Shown in pieces: positions 38,584 to 52,231 of a stretch of 64,000 bases of DNA. The position numbers and the translations under genes were made by a program. Numbering within the stretch: the first letter of the stretch is position 1; every line of letters begins with the position of its first letter. Origin of the DNA: Arachis hypogaea (Eukaryota; Streptophyta; Magnoliopsida; Fabales; Fabaceae); assembly GCF_003086295.3 (NCBI RefSeq), contig NW_027255454.1, forward strand, positions 605,271 to 669,270, read 5' to 3'. The notes under the pieces were generated by a model, which had not been told where the DNA came from, searched no databases, and saw nothing but the letters and a program-made list of their open reading frames with translations.

Positions 38584-41500
38584 ACGAGGGTCAGCAAAAC
38601 GTAAAAAAAAAAACTGGAGGAACCTGCCGAAGATGAGGCCATTACAGCTCGCCTTTAGGTGTCCTCCTCGAGATAGCGTCATTTAAAGAACGAGGGTCAG
38701 CACAACGTAAAAAAAAATCCGAGAAAAAAATTGGAAAAAAAAAAATCGGAGGAGCCTGCCGAAGATGAGGCCATTACGGCTCGCCTTTAGGTGTCCTCCT
38801 TGAAATAGCGTCATTTAAGGAACGAGGGTCAGACCAACGTAAAAAAAAAATCCGAGAAAAAAGCCGTAAAAAAAAAACCGGAGGAGCCTGCCGAAGATGA
38901 GGCCATTACGCCTCGCCCTTAGGTGTCCACCTCGAGATAGCGTCGTTTAAAGATCGAAGGTCAGCACAACGTAAAAAAAAAAAAAAAAATAAAAAAACTG
39001 GGAAAATAAACCGAAAAAAAACCGGAGGAACCTACAGAAGATGAGGCCATTATAGCTCGCCTTTAGGTGTCCTCCTCGAAATAGCGTCATTTAAAAAACG
39101 AGGGTCAGCACAACGTAAAAAAAAAAAACCGGAAAAAAAAATCGGAGGAGCCTGCCGAAGATGAGGCCATTACGGCTCGCCTTTAGGTGTCCTCCTCGAA
39201 ATAGCTTCATTTCAAGAACGAGGGTCAGCACAACGTAAAAAAAAAACAAATAATAATAATAATAATAATAAAAAAAACCAGGGAAAATAACCAGAAAAAA
39301 ACCGGAGGAGCCTGCCGAAGATGAGGCCATTACGGCTCGCCCTTAGGTGTCCTCCTAGAGATAGCGTAATTTAAAGAATGAGGGTCAGCACAACGTAAAA
39401 AAAAAAAACCTGAGGAGCCTGCCAAAGATGTGGCCATTACGGCTTGCCTTTAGGTGTCCTCCTCAAGATAGTGTCATTTAAAGAACGAGGGTCAACACAA
39501 CGTAAAAAAAAATCGGGAAAAAAACCGGATAAACATCAGAGGAACCTGCCGAAGATGAGGCCATTACAGCCTGCCTTTAGGTGTCCTCCTCGAGATAGCG
39601 TCATTTAAAGAACGAGGGTCAGCACAACGTAAAAAAAATCCGAGAAAAAAACCAGAGCAGCCTGCCGAAGATGAGGCCATTACGGCTCGCCTTTAGGTGT
39701 CCTCCTTGAAATAGCGTCATTTAAAAAATGAGGGTCAGCACAACGTAAAAAAAAAACTGGGAAAAAAACCGGAAAAAAAAAAATCGGAGGAGCCTGCGGA
39801 AGATGAGGCCATTACGGCTCGCCTTTAGGTGTCCTCCTCGGGATAACGTCATTTAAAGAACGAGAGTCAGCACAACGTAAAAAAAAAAAAAAAAAAACCG
39901 GGAAAAAATAACCCGAGGAGCCTGCCGAAGATGAGGCCATTACGGTTCGCCCTTACGTGTCCACCTCGACACATCGTCGTTTAAAGAATGAAGGTAAGCA
40001 CAACGTAAAAAAAAATCCGAGAAAATAACCGTAAAAAAAAACACCGGAGGAGCCTGCCGAAGATGAGGCCATTACGGCTCGCCCTTAGGTGTCCACCTCG
40101 AGATAGCGTCGTTTAAAGAACGAAGGTCAGCACAACGTAAAAAAAATAAAAAAATAAAAAAACTAGGAAAATAAACTGGAAAAAACCGGAAGAACCTACA
40201 GAAAATGAGGCCATTACAGCTCGCCTTTATGTGTCCTCCTCGAAATAGCGTAATTTAAAGAACGAGGGTCAGCACAACGTAAAAAAAAAAATAACCGGAA
40301 AAAAAACGGAGGAGCTTGCCGAAGATGAGGCCATTTCGGCTCGCCTTTAGGTGTCCTCCATGAAATAGCGTCATTTAAAGATCGAGGGTCAGCACAACGT
40401 ATAAAAAAAAACCGGGAAAAAAAACCCGAGGAGCCTGCCGAAGATGAGGCCATTACGGCTCGCCTTTAGGTGTCCTCCTTGAAATAGCGTCATTTAAAGA
40501 ACGAGTGTCAGCACAACGTAAAAAAAAAACCGGGAAAAAAAAACCCGAGGAGCCTGCCGAAGATGAGGCCATTACAGCTCGCCGTTAGGTGTCCTCCTCG
40601 GGATAGCGTCATTTAAACAATGAAGGTCAGCACAACGTAAAAAAAATAAAAAAATAAAAAAACCGGGAAAATAAAACGAAAAAAACCGGAGGAACCTACA
40701 GAAGATGAGGCTTTTACAGCTCGCCTTTAGGTGTCCTCCTCGAGATAGCGTCATTTAAAGAACGAGGGTCAGCATAACGTAAAAAAAAAAATCCGAGAAA
40801 AAAACCGGAAAAAAAAACGGAGGAGCCTGCCGAAGATGAGGCCATTACGGCTCGCCTTTTGGTGTCCTCCTCGGAATAGCGTCATTTAAAGAACAAGGGT
40901 CAGCACAACGTAAAAAAAAATCGGAAAAAAGGAAACCGGAGGAGCCTGCCGAAGATGTGGCCATTACGGCTCGCCTTTAGGTGTCCTCCTCGAGATAGTG
41001 TCATTTAAAGAACGAGGGTCAGCACAACGTAAAAAAAAAAAAAACTGGAAAAAAAAACCGGAGGAGCCTGCCGAAGATGTGGCCATTACGGCTCGCCTTT
41101 AGGTGTCCTCCTCGAGATAGCGTCGTTTAAAGAACGAAGGTCAGCACAACGTAAAAAAAATAAAAAAATAAAAAAACTGGGAAAATAAACTGGAAAAAAC
41201 CGGAAGAACCTACAGAAGATGAGGCCATTACAGCTCGCCTTTATGTGTCCTCCTCGAAATAACGTCATTTAAGGAACGAGGGTTAGCACAACGTAAAAAA
41301 AAATAACCGGAAAAAAAAACTGGAGGAGCCTGCCGGAGATGTGGCCATTACGGCTCGCCTTTAGGTGTCCTCCTCGAGATAGTGTCATTTAAAGAACGAG
41401 GGTCAGCACAACGTAAAACAAATCGGGAAAAAAGGGGAAAAAACCGGAGGAACCTGCCGAAGATGAGGCCATTACAGCTCGCCTTTAGGTGTCCTCCTCG

Positions 41501-44500
41501 AGATAGCGTCATTTAAAGAACGAGAGTCAGCACAACGTAAAAAAAATCCTAGAAAAAAACCGGAGGAGCTTGCCGAATATGAGGCCATTTCGGCTCGCCT
41601 TTAGGTGTCCACCTCGAGATAGTGTCATATAAAGAACGAGGGTCAGCACAACATAAAAAAAAAACTGGAAAAAAAAACCGGAGGAGCCTGCCGAAGATGT
41701 GGCCATTACGGCTCGCCTTTAGGTGTCCTCCTCGAGATAGCGTCGTTTAAAGAACGAAGGTCAGCACAACGTATAAAAAAAAACCGGAAAAAAAACCCGA
41801 GGAGCCTGCCGAAGATGAGGCCATTACGGCTCGCCTTTAGGTGTCCTCCTTTAAATAGCGTCATTTAAAGAACGAGTGTCAGCACAACGTAAAAAAAAAA
41901 CCGGAAAAAAAAACCCGAGGAGCCTGCCGAAGATGAGGCCATTACAGCTCGCCGTTAGGTGTCCTCCTCGAGATAGTGTCATTTAAAGAACGAGGGTCAG
42001 CACAACGTAAAAAAAAAACTGGAAAAAAAAACCGGAGGAGCCTGCCGAAGATGTGGCCATTACGGCTCGCCTTTAGGTGTCCTCCTCGAGATAGTGTCAT
42101 TTAAAGAACGAGGGTCAGCACAACGTAAAAAAAAAATCGGGAAAAAAATCGGAAAAAACCGGAGGAACCTGCCGAAGATGAGGCCATTACGGCTCGCCTT
42201 TAGGTGTCCTCCTTGAAATAGCGTCATTTAAAGAACGAGGGTCAGCCCAACGTAAAAAAAAAATCCTAGAAAAAAACCGTAAAAAAAAACCGAAGGAGCC
42301 TGCCGAAGATGAGGCCATTACGGGAAGCCCTTAGGTGTCCACCTCGAGATAGCGTCGTTTAAAGAACGAAGGTCAGCACAACGTAAAAAAAATAAAAAAA
42401 ACTGGGAAAATAAACCGGAAAAAAACAGGAGGAACTTACAGAAGATGAGGCCATTACAGCTCGCCTTTAGGTGTCCTCATCGAAATATAGCGTCATTTAA
42501 AAAATGAGGGTCAGCACAACGTAAAAAAAAAAACAGGAAAAAAAAAATCGGAGGAGCCTGCCGAAGATGAGGCCATTACGGCTCGCCTTTAGGTGTCCTC
42601 CTCGAGATAGCGTCATTTAATGAACGAGGGTCAGCACAACGTAAAAAAAAAAAACCTGAAAAAAAAAAACCTGAGGAGCCTGCCGAAGATGTGGCCATTA
42701 CGGCTTGCCTTTAGGTGTCCTCCTCAAGATAGTGTCATTTAAAGAACGAGGGTCAACACAACGTAAAAAAAATCGGGAAAAAAACCGGATAAACACCGGA
42801 GGAACCTCCCGAAGATGAGGCCATTACAGCCTGCCTTTATTTGTCCTCCTCGATATAGCGTCATTTAAAGAACGAGGGTCAGCACAACGTAAAAAAAATC
42901 CGAGAAAAAAACCTGAGTAGCCTGCCGAAGATGAGGCCATTACGGCTCGCCTTTAGGTGTCCTCCTTGAAATAGCGTCATTTAAAAAATGAGGGTCAGCA
43001 CAACGTAAAAAAAAACTGGGAAAAAAACCGGAAAAAAAAACCGGAGGAGCCTGCGGAAGATGAGGCCATTACGGCTCGCCTTTAGGTGTCCTCCTCGGGT
43101 TAACGTCATTTAAAGAACGAGGGTCAGCACAACGTAAAAAAAAAAAAAAAAAAAAACCGGGAAAAAATAACCCGAGGAGCCTGCCGAAGATGAGGCCATT
43201 ACGGTTCGCCCTTAGGTGTCCACCTCGACACAGCGTCATTTAAAGAATGAAGGTCAGCACAACGTAAAAAAAATCTGAGAAAAAAATCGTAAAAAAAAAC
43301 ACCGGAGGAGCCTGCCGAAGATGAGGCCATTACGGCTCGCCCTTAGGTGTCCACCTCGAGATAGCGTCGTTTGAAGAACGAAGGTCAGCACAACGTAAAA
43401 AAAAAAAAATAAAAAAACTGGGAAAATAAACAGGAAAAAACTTGAAGAACATACAGAAGATGAGGCCATTACAGCTCGCCTTTATGTGTCCTCCTCGAAA
43501 TAGCGTCATTTAAAGAACGAGGGTCAGCACAACGTAAAAAAAAAAACCGAGAAAAAAACCGGAGGAGCTTGCCGAAGATGAGGCCATTTCGGCTCGCCTT
43601 TAGGTGTCCTCCTTGAAATAACGTCATTTAAGGATCGAGGGTCAGCACAACGTATAAAAAAAAAATCCCGAGGAGCCTGCCGAAGATGAGGCCAATACGG
43701 CTCGCCTTTAGGTGTCCTCCTTGAAATAGCATCATATAAAGAACGAGTGTCAGCACAACGTAAAAAAAAAACCGGGAAAAAAACCCGAGGAGCCTGCCGA
43801 AGATGAGGCCATTACAGCTCGCCGTTAGGTGTCCTCCTCGGGATAGCGTCATTTAAACAATGAAGGTCAGCACAACGTAAAAAAAATAAAAAAATAAAAA
43901 AACCGGGAAAATAAAACAAAAAAAACCGGAGGAACCTATAGAAGATGAGGCTTTTACAGCTCGCCTTTAGGTGTCCTCCTCGAGATAGCGTCATTTAAAG
44001 AACGAGGGTCAGCACAACGTAAAAAAAAAATCCGAGAAAAAAACCGGAAAAAAAAAACGGAGGAGCCTGCCGAAGATGAGGCCATTACGGCTCGCCTTTT
44101 GTTGTCCTCCTCGAAATAGCGTCATTTAAAGAACGAGTGTCAGCACAACGTAAAAAAAAAAAAACCGGAAAAAAAGAAACCGGAGGAGCCTGCCGAAGAT
44201 GTGGCCATTACGGCTCGCCTTTAGTTGTCGTCCTCGAGATATTGTCATTTAAAGAACGAGGGTCAGCACAACGTAAAAAAAAAACTGAAAAAAAAAACCG
44301 GAGGAGCCTGCCGAAGATGTGGCCATTACGGCTCGCCTTTAGGTGTCCTCCTCGAGATTGTGTCATTTAAAGAACGAGGGTCAGCACAACGTCAAAAAAA
44401 ATCGGGAAAAAAACCGGAAAAAACTGGAGGAACCTGCCGAATATGAGGCCATTACGGCAAGCCCTTAGGTGTCCACCTCGAGATAGCGTCGTTTAAAGAA

Positions 44501-45300
44501 CGAAGGTCAACACAACGTAAAAAAAAATAAAAAAATAAAAAAAACTGGGAAAATAAACTGGAAAAAAACCGGAGGAACCTACAGAAGATGAGGCCATTAC
44601 AGCTCGCCTTTTAGGTGTCCTCCTCGAAATAGCGTCATTTAAAAAACGAGGGTCAGCACAACGTAAAAAAAAAAACGGAAAAAAAAAATCGGAGTAGCCT
44701 GCCGAAGATGAGGCCATTCCGGCTCGCCTTTAGGTGCCCTCCTCGAAATAGCGTCATTTAAAGAACGAGGGTCAGCACAACGTAAAAAAAAAATCGAAAA
44801 AAAAACCGGAGGAGCCTGCCAAAGATGAGGCCATTACGGCTCGCCTTTAGGTGTCCTCCTTGAGATTGTGTCATTTAAAGAACGAGGGTCAGCACAACGT
44901 CAAAAAAAAATCGGGAAAAAAACCGGAAAAAACTGGAGGAACCTGCCGAAGATGAGGCCATTACGGCAAGCCCTTAGGTGTCCACCTCGAGATAGCGTCG
45001 TTTAAAGAACGAAGGTCAACACAACGTAAAAAAAATAAAAAAATAAAAAAAACTGGGAAAATAAACCGGAAAAAAACCGGAGGAACCTACAGAAGATGAG
45101 GCCATTACAGCTCGCCTTTAGGTGTCCTCCTCGAAATAGCGTCATTTAAAAAACGAGGGTCAGCACAACGTAAAAAAAAACGGAAAAAAAAACCGGAGGA
45201 GCCTGCCAAAGATGAGGCCATTACGGCTCGCCTTTAGGTGTCCTCCTCGGGATAGCATCATTTAAAGAACGAGGGTCAGCACAACGTAAAAAAAAAAACA

Positions 45301-45331
<31 letters not shown>

Positions 45332-48300
45332 CCAGGGAAAATAACCAGAAAAAAAAACCGGAGGAGCCTGCCGAAGATGAGGCCATTATGGCTCGCCCTT
45401 AGGTGTCCACCTCGAGATAGCGTCGTTTAAAGAACGAAGGTCAGCACAACGTAAAAAAAATAAAAAAATAAAAAAAACCGGGAAATTAAACCAGAAAAAA
45501 ACCGGAGGAACCTACAGAAGATGAGGCCATTACAGCTCGCCTTTAGGTGTCCTCCTCGAGTTAGCGTCATTTAAAGAATGAGGGTTAGCACAACGTAAAA
45601 AAAAAAACGGAGAAAAAAAACTGGAAAAAAAAAAACCGGAGGAGACTGCCGAAGATGAGGCTGTTACGGCTCGCCTTAAGGTGTCCTCCTTGAAATAGCG
45701 TCATTTAAAGAACGAGGGTAAGCACAACGTAAAAAAAAAAAAAAAAACCTGAAAAAAAAGAACCTGAGGAGCCTGCCGGAGATGTGGCCATTACGGCTTG
45801 CCTTTAGATGTCCTCCTCAAGATAGTGTCATTTAAAGAACGAGGGTAAAAACAACGTAAAAAAAATCGGGAAAAAAACCAGATAAACACCGGAGGAACCT
45901 GCCGAAGATGAGGCCATTACAGCCCGCCTTTAGGTGTCCTCCTCGAGATAGCGTCATTTAAAGAACGAGGGTCAGCACAACGTAAAACAAAATCCGAGAA
46001 AAAAACCGGAAAAAAAAATCGGAGGAGCCTGCCGAAGATGAGGCCATTACGGCTCGCCTTTAGGTGTCCTCCTTGAAATAGCGTCATTTAAAGAACGAGG
46101 GTCAGCCCAACGTAAAAAAAAAATCCGAGAAAAAAATCGTAAAAAAAAAACCGGAGGAACCTGCCGAAGATGAGGCCATTACAGCTCGCCTTTTGGTGTC
46201 CTCCTCGAGATAGCGTCATTTAAAGAACGAGGGTCAGCACAACGTAAAAAAAAACCGGAAAAAAAAACTAGAGGAGCCTGCCGAAGATGTGGCTATTACG
46301 GCTCACCTTTAGTTGTCCTGCTCGAGATAGTGTCATTTAAAGAACGAGGGTCAGCACAACGTATAAAAAAAAACCTGGAAAAAAAACCGGAGGAGCCTGC
46401 CGAAGATGAGGCCATTACGGCTCGCCTTTAGGTGTCCTCCTTGAAATAGCGTCATTTAAAGAACGAGGGTCAGCACATCGTAAAAAAAAAGCCGGAAAAA
46501 AAAAATCGGAGGAGCCTACCGAAGATGTGGCCATTACGGTTCGCCTTTAGGTGTCCTCCTCGAGATAGTGTCATTTAAAGAACGAGGGTCAGCACAACGT
46601 AAAAAAAAATCGGGAAAAAACCTGAAAAAAACCGTAGCAACCTACCGAAGATGAGGCCATTACACCTCGCCTTTAGGTGTCCTCCTCGAGATAGCATCAT
46701 TTAAAGAACGATGGTCAGCACAACTTAAAAAAAAATCCGAGAAAAAAACCGGAAAAAAAAAACCAGAGGAGCCCGCCGAAGATGAGGCCATTAAGGCTCG
46801 CCTTTAGGTGTCCTCCTCGAAATAGCATCATTTAAAGAACGAGGGTCAGCACAACATAAAAAAAAAAACCGAAAAAAAAAACCGGAAGAGCCTGCCGAAG
46901 ATGTGGCCATTACGGCTCGCCTTTAGGTGTCCTCCTCGAGATAGTGTCATTTAAAGAACGAGGGAGAGCACAACGTAAAAAAAAATTAGGAAAAAACCGG
47001 AAAAAATCGGAGGAACCTGCCGAAGATGAGGCCATTACAGCTCGCCTTTAGGTGTCCTCCTCGAGATAGCGTCATTTAAAGAACGAGGGTCAGCACAACA
47101 TAAAAAAAAATCCGAGAAAAAAACTGGAAAAAAAACCGGAGGAGCCTACCGAGGATGAGGCCATTACGGCTCGCCCTTAGGTGTCCTCCTTGAAATAGCG
47201 TCATTTAAAGAACGAGGGTCAGCACAACTTAAAAAAAAAACCGGAAAAAAAAACCGGAGGAGCCTGCCGAAGATGTGGCCATTACGGCTCGCCTTTAGGT
47301 GTCCTCCTCGAGATAGTGTCATTTAAAGAAGGAGGGTCAGCACAACGTAAAAAAAAAATCGGGAAAAAACCGGAAAAAAACCGTAGGAACGTGCCGAAGA
47401 TGAGGCCATTACAGCTCGCCTTTAGGTGTCCTCCTCGAGATAGCGTCATTTAAAGAACGATGGTCAGCACAACTTAAAAAAAAAATTCCGAGAAAAAAAC
47501 CGGAAAAAAAAACCAGAGGAGCCCGCCGAAGATGAGGCCATTACGGCTCGCCTTTAGGTGTCCTCCTCGAAATAGCATCATTTAAAGAACAAGGGTCAGC
47601 ACAACGTAAAAAAAAACCGAAAAAAAAAACCGGAAGAGCCTGCCGAAGATGTGGCCATTACGGCTCGCCTTTAGGTGTCCTCCTCGAGATAGTGTCATTT
47701 AAAGAACGAGGGTCAGCACAACGTAAAAAAAATTAGGAAAAAACCGGAAAAAATCGGAGGAACCTGCCGAAGATGAGGCCATTACAGCTCGCCTTTAGGT
47801 GTCCTCCTCGAGATAGCGTCATTTAAAGAACGAGGGTCAGCACAACATAAAAAAAATCCGAGAAAAAAACCGGAAAAAAAACCGGAGGAGCCTACCGAAG
47901 ATGAGGCCATTACGGCTCGCCTTTAGGTGTCCTCCTTGAAATAGCGTCATTTAAAGAACGAGGGTCAGCACAACGTAAAAAAAAAACGGAAAAAAAAACC
48001 GGAGGAGCCTGCCGAAGATGTGTCCATTACGGCTCGCCTTTAGGTGTCCTCCTCGAGATAGTGTCATTTAAAGAACGAGGGTCAGCACAACGTAAAAAAA
48101 AATTACGAAAAAACCGGAAAAAAACCGTAGGAACCTGCCGAAGATGAGGCCATTACATCTCGCCTTTAGGTGTCCTCCTCGAGATAGCGTCATTTAAAGA
48201 ACGAGGGTCAGCACAACGTAAAAATAAATCCGAGAAAAAAACCGGAAAAAAAATCGGAGGAGCCTGCCGAAGATGAGGCCATTACAGCTCGCCTTTAGGT

Positions 48301-48441
48301 GTCCTCCTCGAAATAGCGTCATTTAAAGAATGAGGGTCAGCACAACGTAAAAAAAAAAAAAACTAGAAAAAAAAACCGGAGGAGCCTGCAGAAGATGAGG
48401 CCATTACGGCTCTCCTTTAGGTGTCCTCCTCGAAATAGCGT
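38584..48441. repeat. Satellite array 2, about 80 monomers
   Basis: Same monomer as array 1. Marker monomers (GGCTTGCCTTTAG with CTCAAGATAGTG) recur at 39428, 42688 and 45781, giving larger blocks of about 3.26 and 3.09 kb. Further matches 3.24 kb apart include 40572-40754 with 43812-43994. From about 46420 to the end it repeats the last 2 kb of array 1. (AAT)n spacers lie near 39247 and 45300. No gene is seen. Confidence 0.95.
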
Positions 48442-50885
48442 TGATGACATGTCACCATGTCATGTTTTTCTAGCTTTTTCCTTTGTTTTCAATAGGTTTT
48501 ATGCACTTTCTTGAGCCATAAGCAAGCCAATTGGGTAGATTTTCATGTTTCCTTTGATTTAATCAACCATGTATGAATTCATGCTATTTCATGAGGTTTT
48601 ATGCTATAATTGTCACATATTATGAAAGAATGAATATCTCATGATTTTGAGCATAGCTTTGATGTGTTTGGTTGATTAATGATAGGTGAAGAAAGCTTGG
48701 AGAAAGGTTGAAGCAAGAAGGAATGGCTAGGAGGAAGAGAGGACAAAAAGTTTGAGCAAAAGTTTGCCTCAAACTTTAGCTCAAACTTTTGGATTAATTG
48801 AAAATGAACCAGGGAGCAAAAAGCTGGACCAAAAGTTTGCCTCAAACTTTTGTGCAAACTTTTGGGCAAAAAGCTGGAGCAAAAGTTAGCCTCAAACTTT
48901 TTGGCAAACTTTTGGCATCACAAATCAACACCCTGGAGAGCAAAAGTTTGCGCCAACGTTAGCCTCAAACTTTTTGGCCAACGTTGGCGCATGAACAACA
49001 CACCCTGGAGAGCAAAAGTTTGCGCCAACGTTAGCCTCTAACTTTTTGGCTAACGTTGGCGCCACAAGGCATACAAGGGGTATACTTCCAACAAGAATAA
49101 CTTGAGCTACAGAGCTCCAAATGAGGTGATTTAAAAAGCAATGGAAAGTAGGAATCAAGAGCTTTCCAAGCATATATGGCACTGCATGGTGGACACTAAA
49201 ATTGAGGGAGAAAACGGCCCCGCAATGAGCATAAACGAACATGGTGGCAACCTGCAGTGAGGCCAACTGACCTCTGCACCTTTGACATAGTATAACTCGA
49301 GCTGTAGAGCTCCAAATGATGTGTTCCCAACGGCATTGGAAAGTAGACATCCAGGGCTTTCCAACAATATATAATAGTATGGGGTGGACAATACGTTTGA
49401 GCCTCCAAAACTGGCGTTTTCGACCACATTTGAGGCAAACTTTACCTCAAACGTTGGGCACCAAAGCCAGCGACCTTGTCCTCTTCAAAGGAGCATAACT
49501 TGAGCTGTAGATGTCCAATTGAGGTGATTCCAATTGGGTTAGAAAGCTGACATTGAGAGCTTTCCAACCATATATAATAGTCTATAGTGGGCATAAAATT
49601 GGCAACGTTGACAAGAGGACAAAGTAGCGCCACATATATGTGCAAGGGGAGGCCAACGTTGTAGCAAAAGTTTGACCCCAAACTTTTGCCCCAACGTTGG
49701 TATCAGCAAAAGAGGGTGGCTGATGTGAAAAGTTGGAGTAAAAGTTTGCCTCAAACTTTTACTCAAACTTTTACTCAAGCTTTTAAGATTCACAACCCGG
49801 TTCACATTGGTTCTCTCTCCAACTCCAAGAGCAATCAACCAAGGCCTCTATCAACCCAATTCCATCAAGAGCAAGGGCCCAATTGACACCACTCAAAGGC
49901 ACAAGAGATAGTTAGAATAGAAATTTCATTTTAATTGTAATTTGTTTTGAATTTCATTTTCATTTTGTAAAAATGCCTATATAAGGCATCATTCTCATTT
50001 TAGAAAGTAAGCCCGGAATAGAGAGGAGGGGAGGCGAGCTCCACTAGGGAGCATTAGGAATACAGAACTCGCTCTCTTTAGTTTTTCTTTGTTTTGAATC
50101 TTGGGTTGAGAATTGAAGAAATTCTGTTTCAATCTCAACTTGAGAATTCTCTCTGTTTTCCTCTTCTGCAAACTTTCAGTGAATTGCAATTTGAATTAAA
50201 ACTCTCTTTACTGCTTTCATCTCTATTTCTTCTGCAAATTGTTTACTGTTGGATCAAGGAAGGAATTGAGATCTAGACTTGGTCTCTAGTCTCATCCAAC
50301 CCCTGAGATCTTCAACTTTCCTTTAGTTATTGCAATTGAGCTGCATTTCACTTTCTGTTTGGTTCCTCAATTCAATTTACATTAAGCTTGCTGCAAATCT
50401 CATTGACATTTCCTGCAAAATTTTAAATTCCTCTGCAATTGCTCTAAATTCTGATTCACTGCAATTTCGCTTCTCTATTTACATTGCTCTCAGTTTACTT
50501 TCCAGCAATTTAAATTTCCAGTTGCATGATCTATTGTTCTCTTTAATTTCCAGCACCCACTCCCCTTTACATTTGATGCAATTTACATTTCTTGCAATTT
50601 AAGATTCTTGCAATTTACATTTCTTGCTCTTTAAGTTACTCGCCAATTTACATTCTGCACTTTATAATTCCTGCAAGTTTACATTCTGTTGGCTTCAATT
50701 GTCACTCAAATCACTCAAATGATAGCTTGACTAAACTAATCACCCACTAAAGTTGCTTGATCCATCAATCCCTGTGGGATCGACCTCACTCACGTGAGTT
50801 TTACTACTTGATGCGACCCGGTATACTTGCCGGTTAGTTTTGGGTGTTTTGGAGAAATTCGTTTTTCCACAAAAATATCCCATCA
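48442..50885 (+). repeat. Element G 5' LTR (2444 bp)
   Basis: Same mosaic structure as the F 5' LTR. TATA box CTATATAAGG at 49977-49986. It shares F 5' LTR-specific variants such as TTCTAGCTTTTT near the start. Confidence 0.9.
49977..49986 (+). promoter_or_regulatory. TATA box of G 5' LTR
   Basis: CTATATAAGG, as in F. Confidence 0.65.
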
Positions 50886-50891
50886 AGTTTT

Positions 50892-50911
50892 TGGCGCCAT
50901 TGCCGGGGATT
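50892..50911 (+). other. Primer-binding site, element G
   Basis: TGGCGCCATTGCCGGGGATT, identical to F. Confidence 0.85.
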
Positions 50912-51063
50912 GATTTAGATCAACAATGATTAAGTGGATGAGAAGTCTAGATCAAACATTTTCTTTATTTTTTTTCTCTGTTCTAAGCTGAAATCAAGGT
51001 GTTTGTGTTTTTGCCTCACTAAGAAATTCTCATCTCTGATATGAGTAATTTCAATTTTCATTG

Positions 51064-52231
51064 ATGTTTGTAAAATACAAATGGAGTTCAACTCATCATT
51101 TGGTCAAACAAAATTTTATGGGATATCACCCACCATCACCAATCTCTAATGGTGGTTGGGAATATCACCAAGAAACTTCAAATTCTGGGCACTCCAATTC
51201 ATGGAGCTATGCTTCAGAACCACAAGATGAGAAAGAAAATCATATGGGATATTTCCCTCCACCACAAAATGATGCAAGTCATGACTCTAATGGTGGCTGG
51301 GAAGGGAATTCTAGTGCTCCATATGATATTCATCCAAAGATATCATCACTTGACTATACTTCAACCGAAAGCCCCTTTCAAAACTCACCACCCACACAAA
51401 CTTCCATGAACCACTCAAGGCTCTCAAAGCTTGAGTCCATGTTCAAAAAATATGAGGAGGAGACAATGAAAGTCTGGAAAGAACAAGAAAACTCCCTCAA
51501 ACACATGAAAGTGCAGCTAGGCCAATTGGTGAGTGCAATGAAGAAGAAGGAAAAACAAGATGAAGAGGCTACTAAGTCAAGTGGATTTTTAGTAAAAAAA
51601 AAAAGAGGTGGTGGAAACATTTGAACCTGAACTTGCATATTCACAAAGGCCACTTGAGATGACAAGAGAACATGAAGACTCACAACTCTCACAAACCTCC
51701 CTGGACCAAAATGCCTCAACACTTGAATCCATGATTGAAAGGTATGAAGAGGAGATGAAGAAAGCTTGGGAAGATCAACAAACCTCCTCCATAAAAGAGC
51801 TATTAAAACAAATGTTGAGTGTAAAAGAGGAAGTGGAGGAGCAAGAAAGTGAAGAAGTCATTCCAAACTCAAGTGAGGCAAAGAAGTACATAAAGGAGGA
51901 GTTCATGGAACCACCAATACAAGAGACTCTTGATGAAAAGAAGACTCCAACAATTACCCAACCACCAAGACTTGGATTCAAAGAAGTGAAGGCAATTAAC
52001 AAAAGCACCAAGAAGAGGATTGTGACCAAGATACCAAGGACAACATTCATGAGAAGGTCAACTGCAAACAATCCTCCCCCTGATCCAGCAAGCAAGATCA
52101 ATAAAGCCAATTTCACAAGGAAGCTTGCTGAGGAGAGACCAAGACAGGGGGCACTAGCTGAAACTTCTCCTCCTTTGAAGTCATTTCTCTTAACAAATTG
52201 GAAGAAGAGGAAGAAAGTAAAGAACAGGTAG
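51064..52231 (+). pseudogene. Gag-like coiled-coil ORF of element G, frameshifted
   Basis: Almost identical to the F ORF, but the A run at 51594-51604 has eleven bases where F has ten. The frame shifts at codon 180 or so, within the VKKK stretch, and ends at TGA 51622-51624. The remaining C-terminal half stays open in the other frame (about 51608-52231). The product, if made, would keep the head and first coiled-coil block only. A homopolymer of this length is also a common sequencing error site, so the break could be artificial. Confidence 0.75.

Noticed and set aside
38584..48441. Many 60-114 codon frames in the satellite arrays, mostly on the - strand (for example 58278-58622)
   Set aside because: They are the same monomer translated repeatedly; stops and phase depend on A-run length. 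No start context, no conserved length and no protein family. The repeat explains them.
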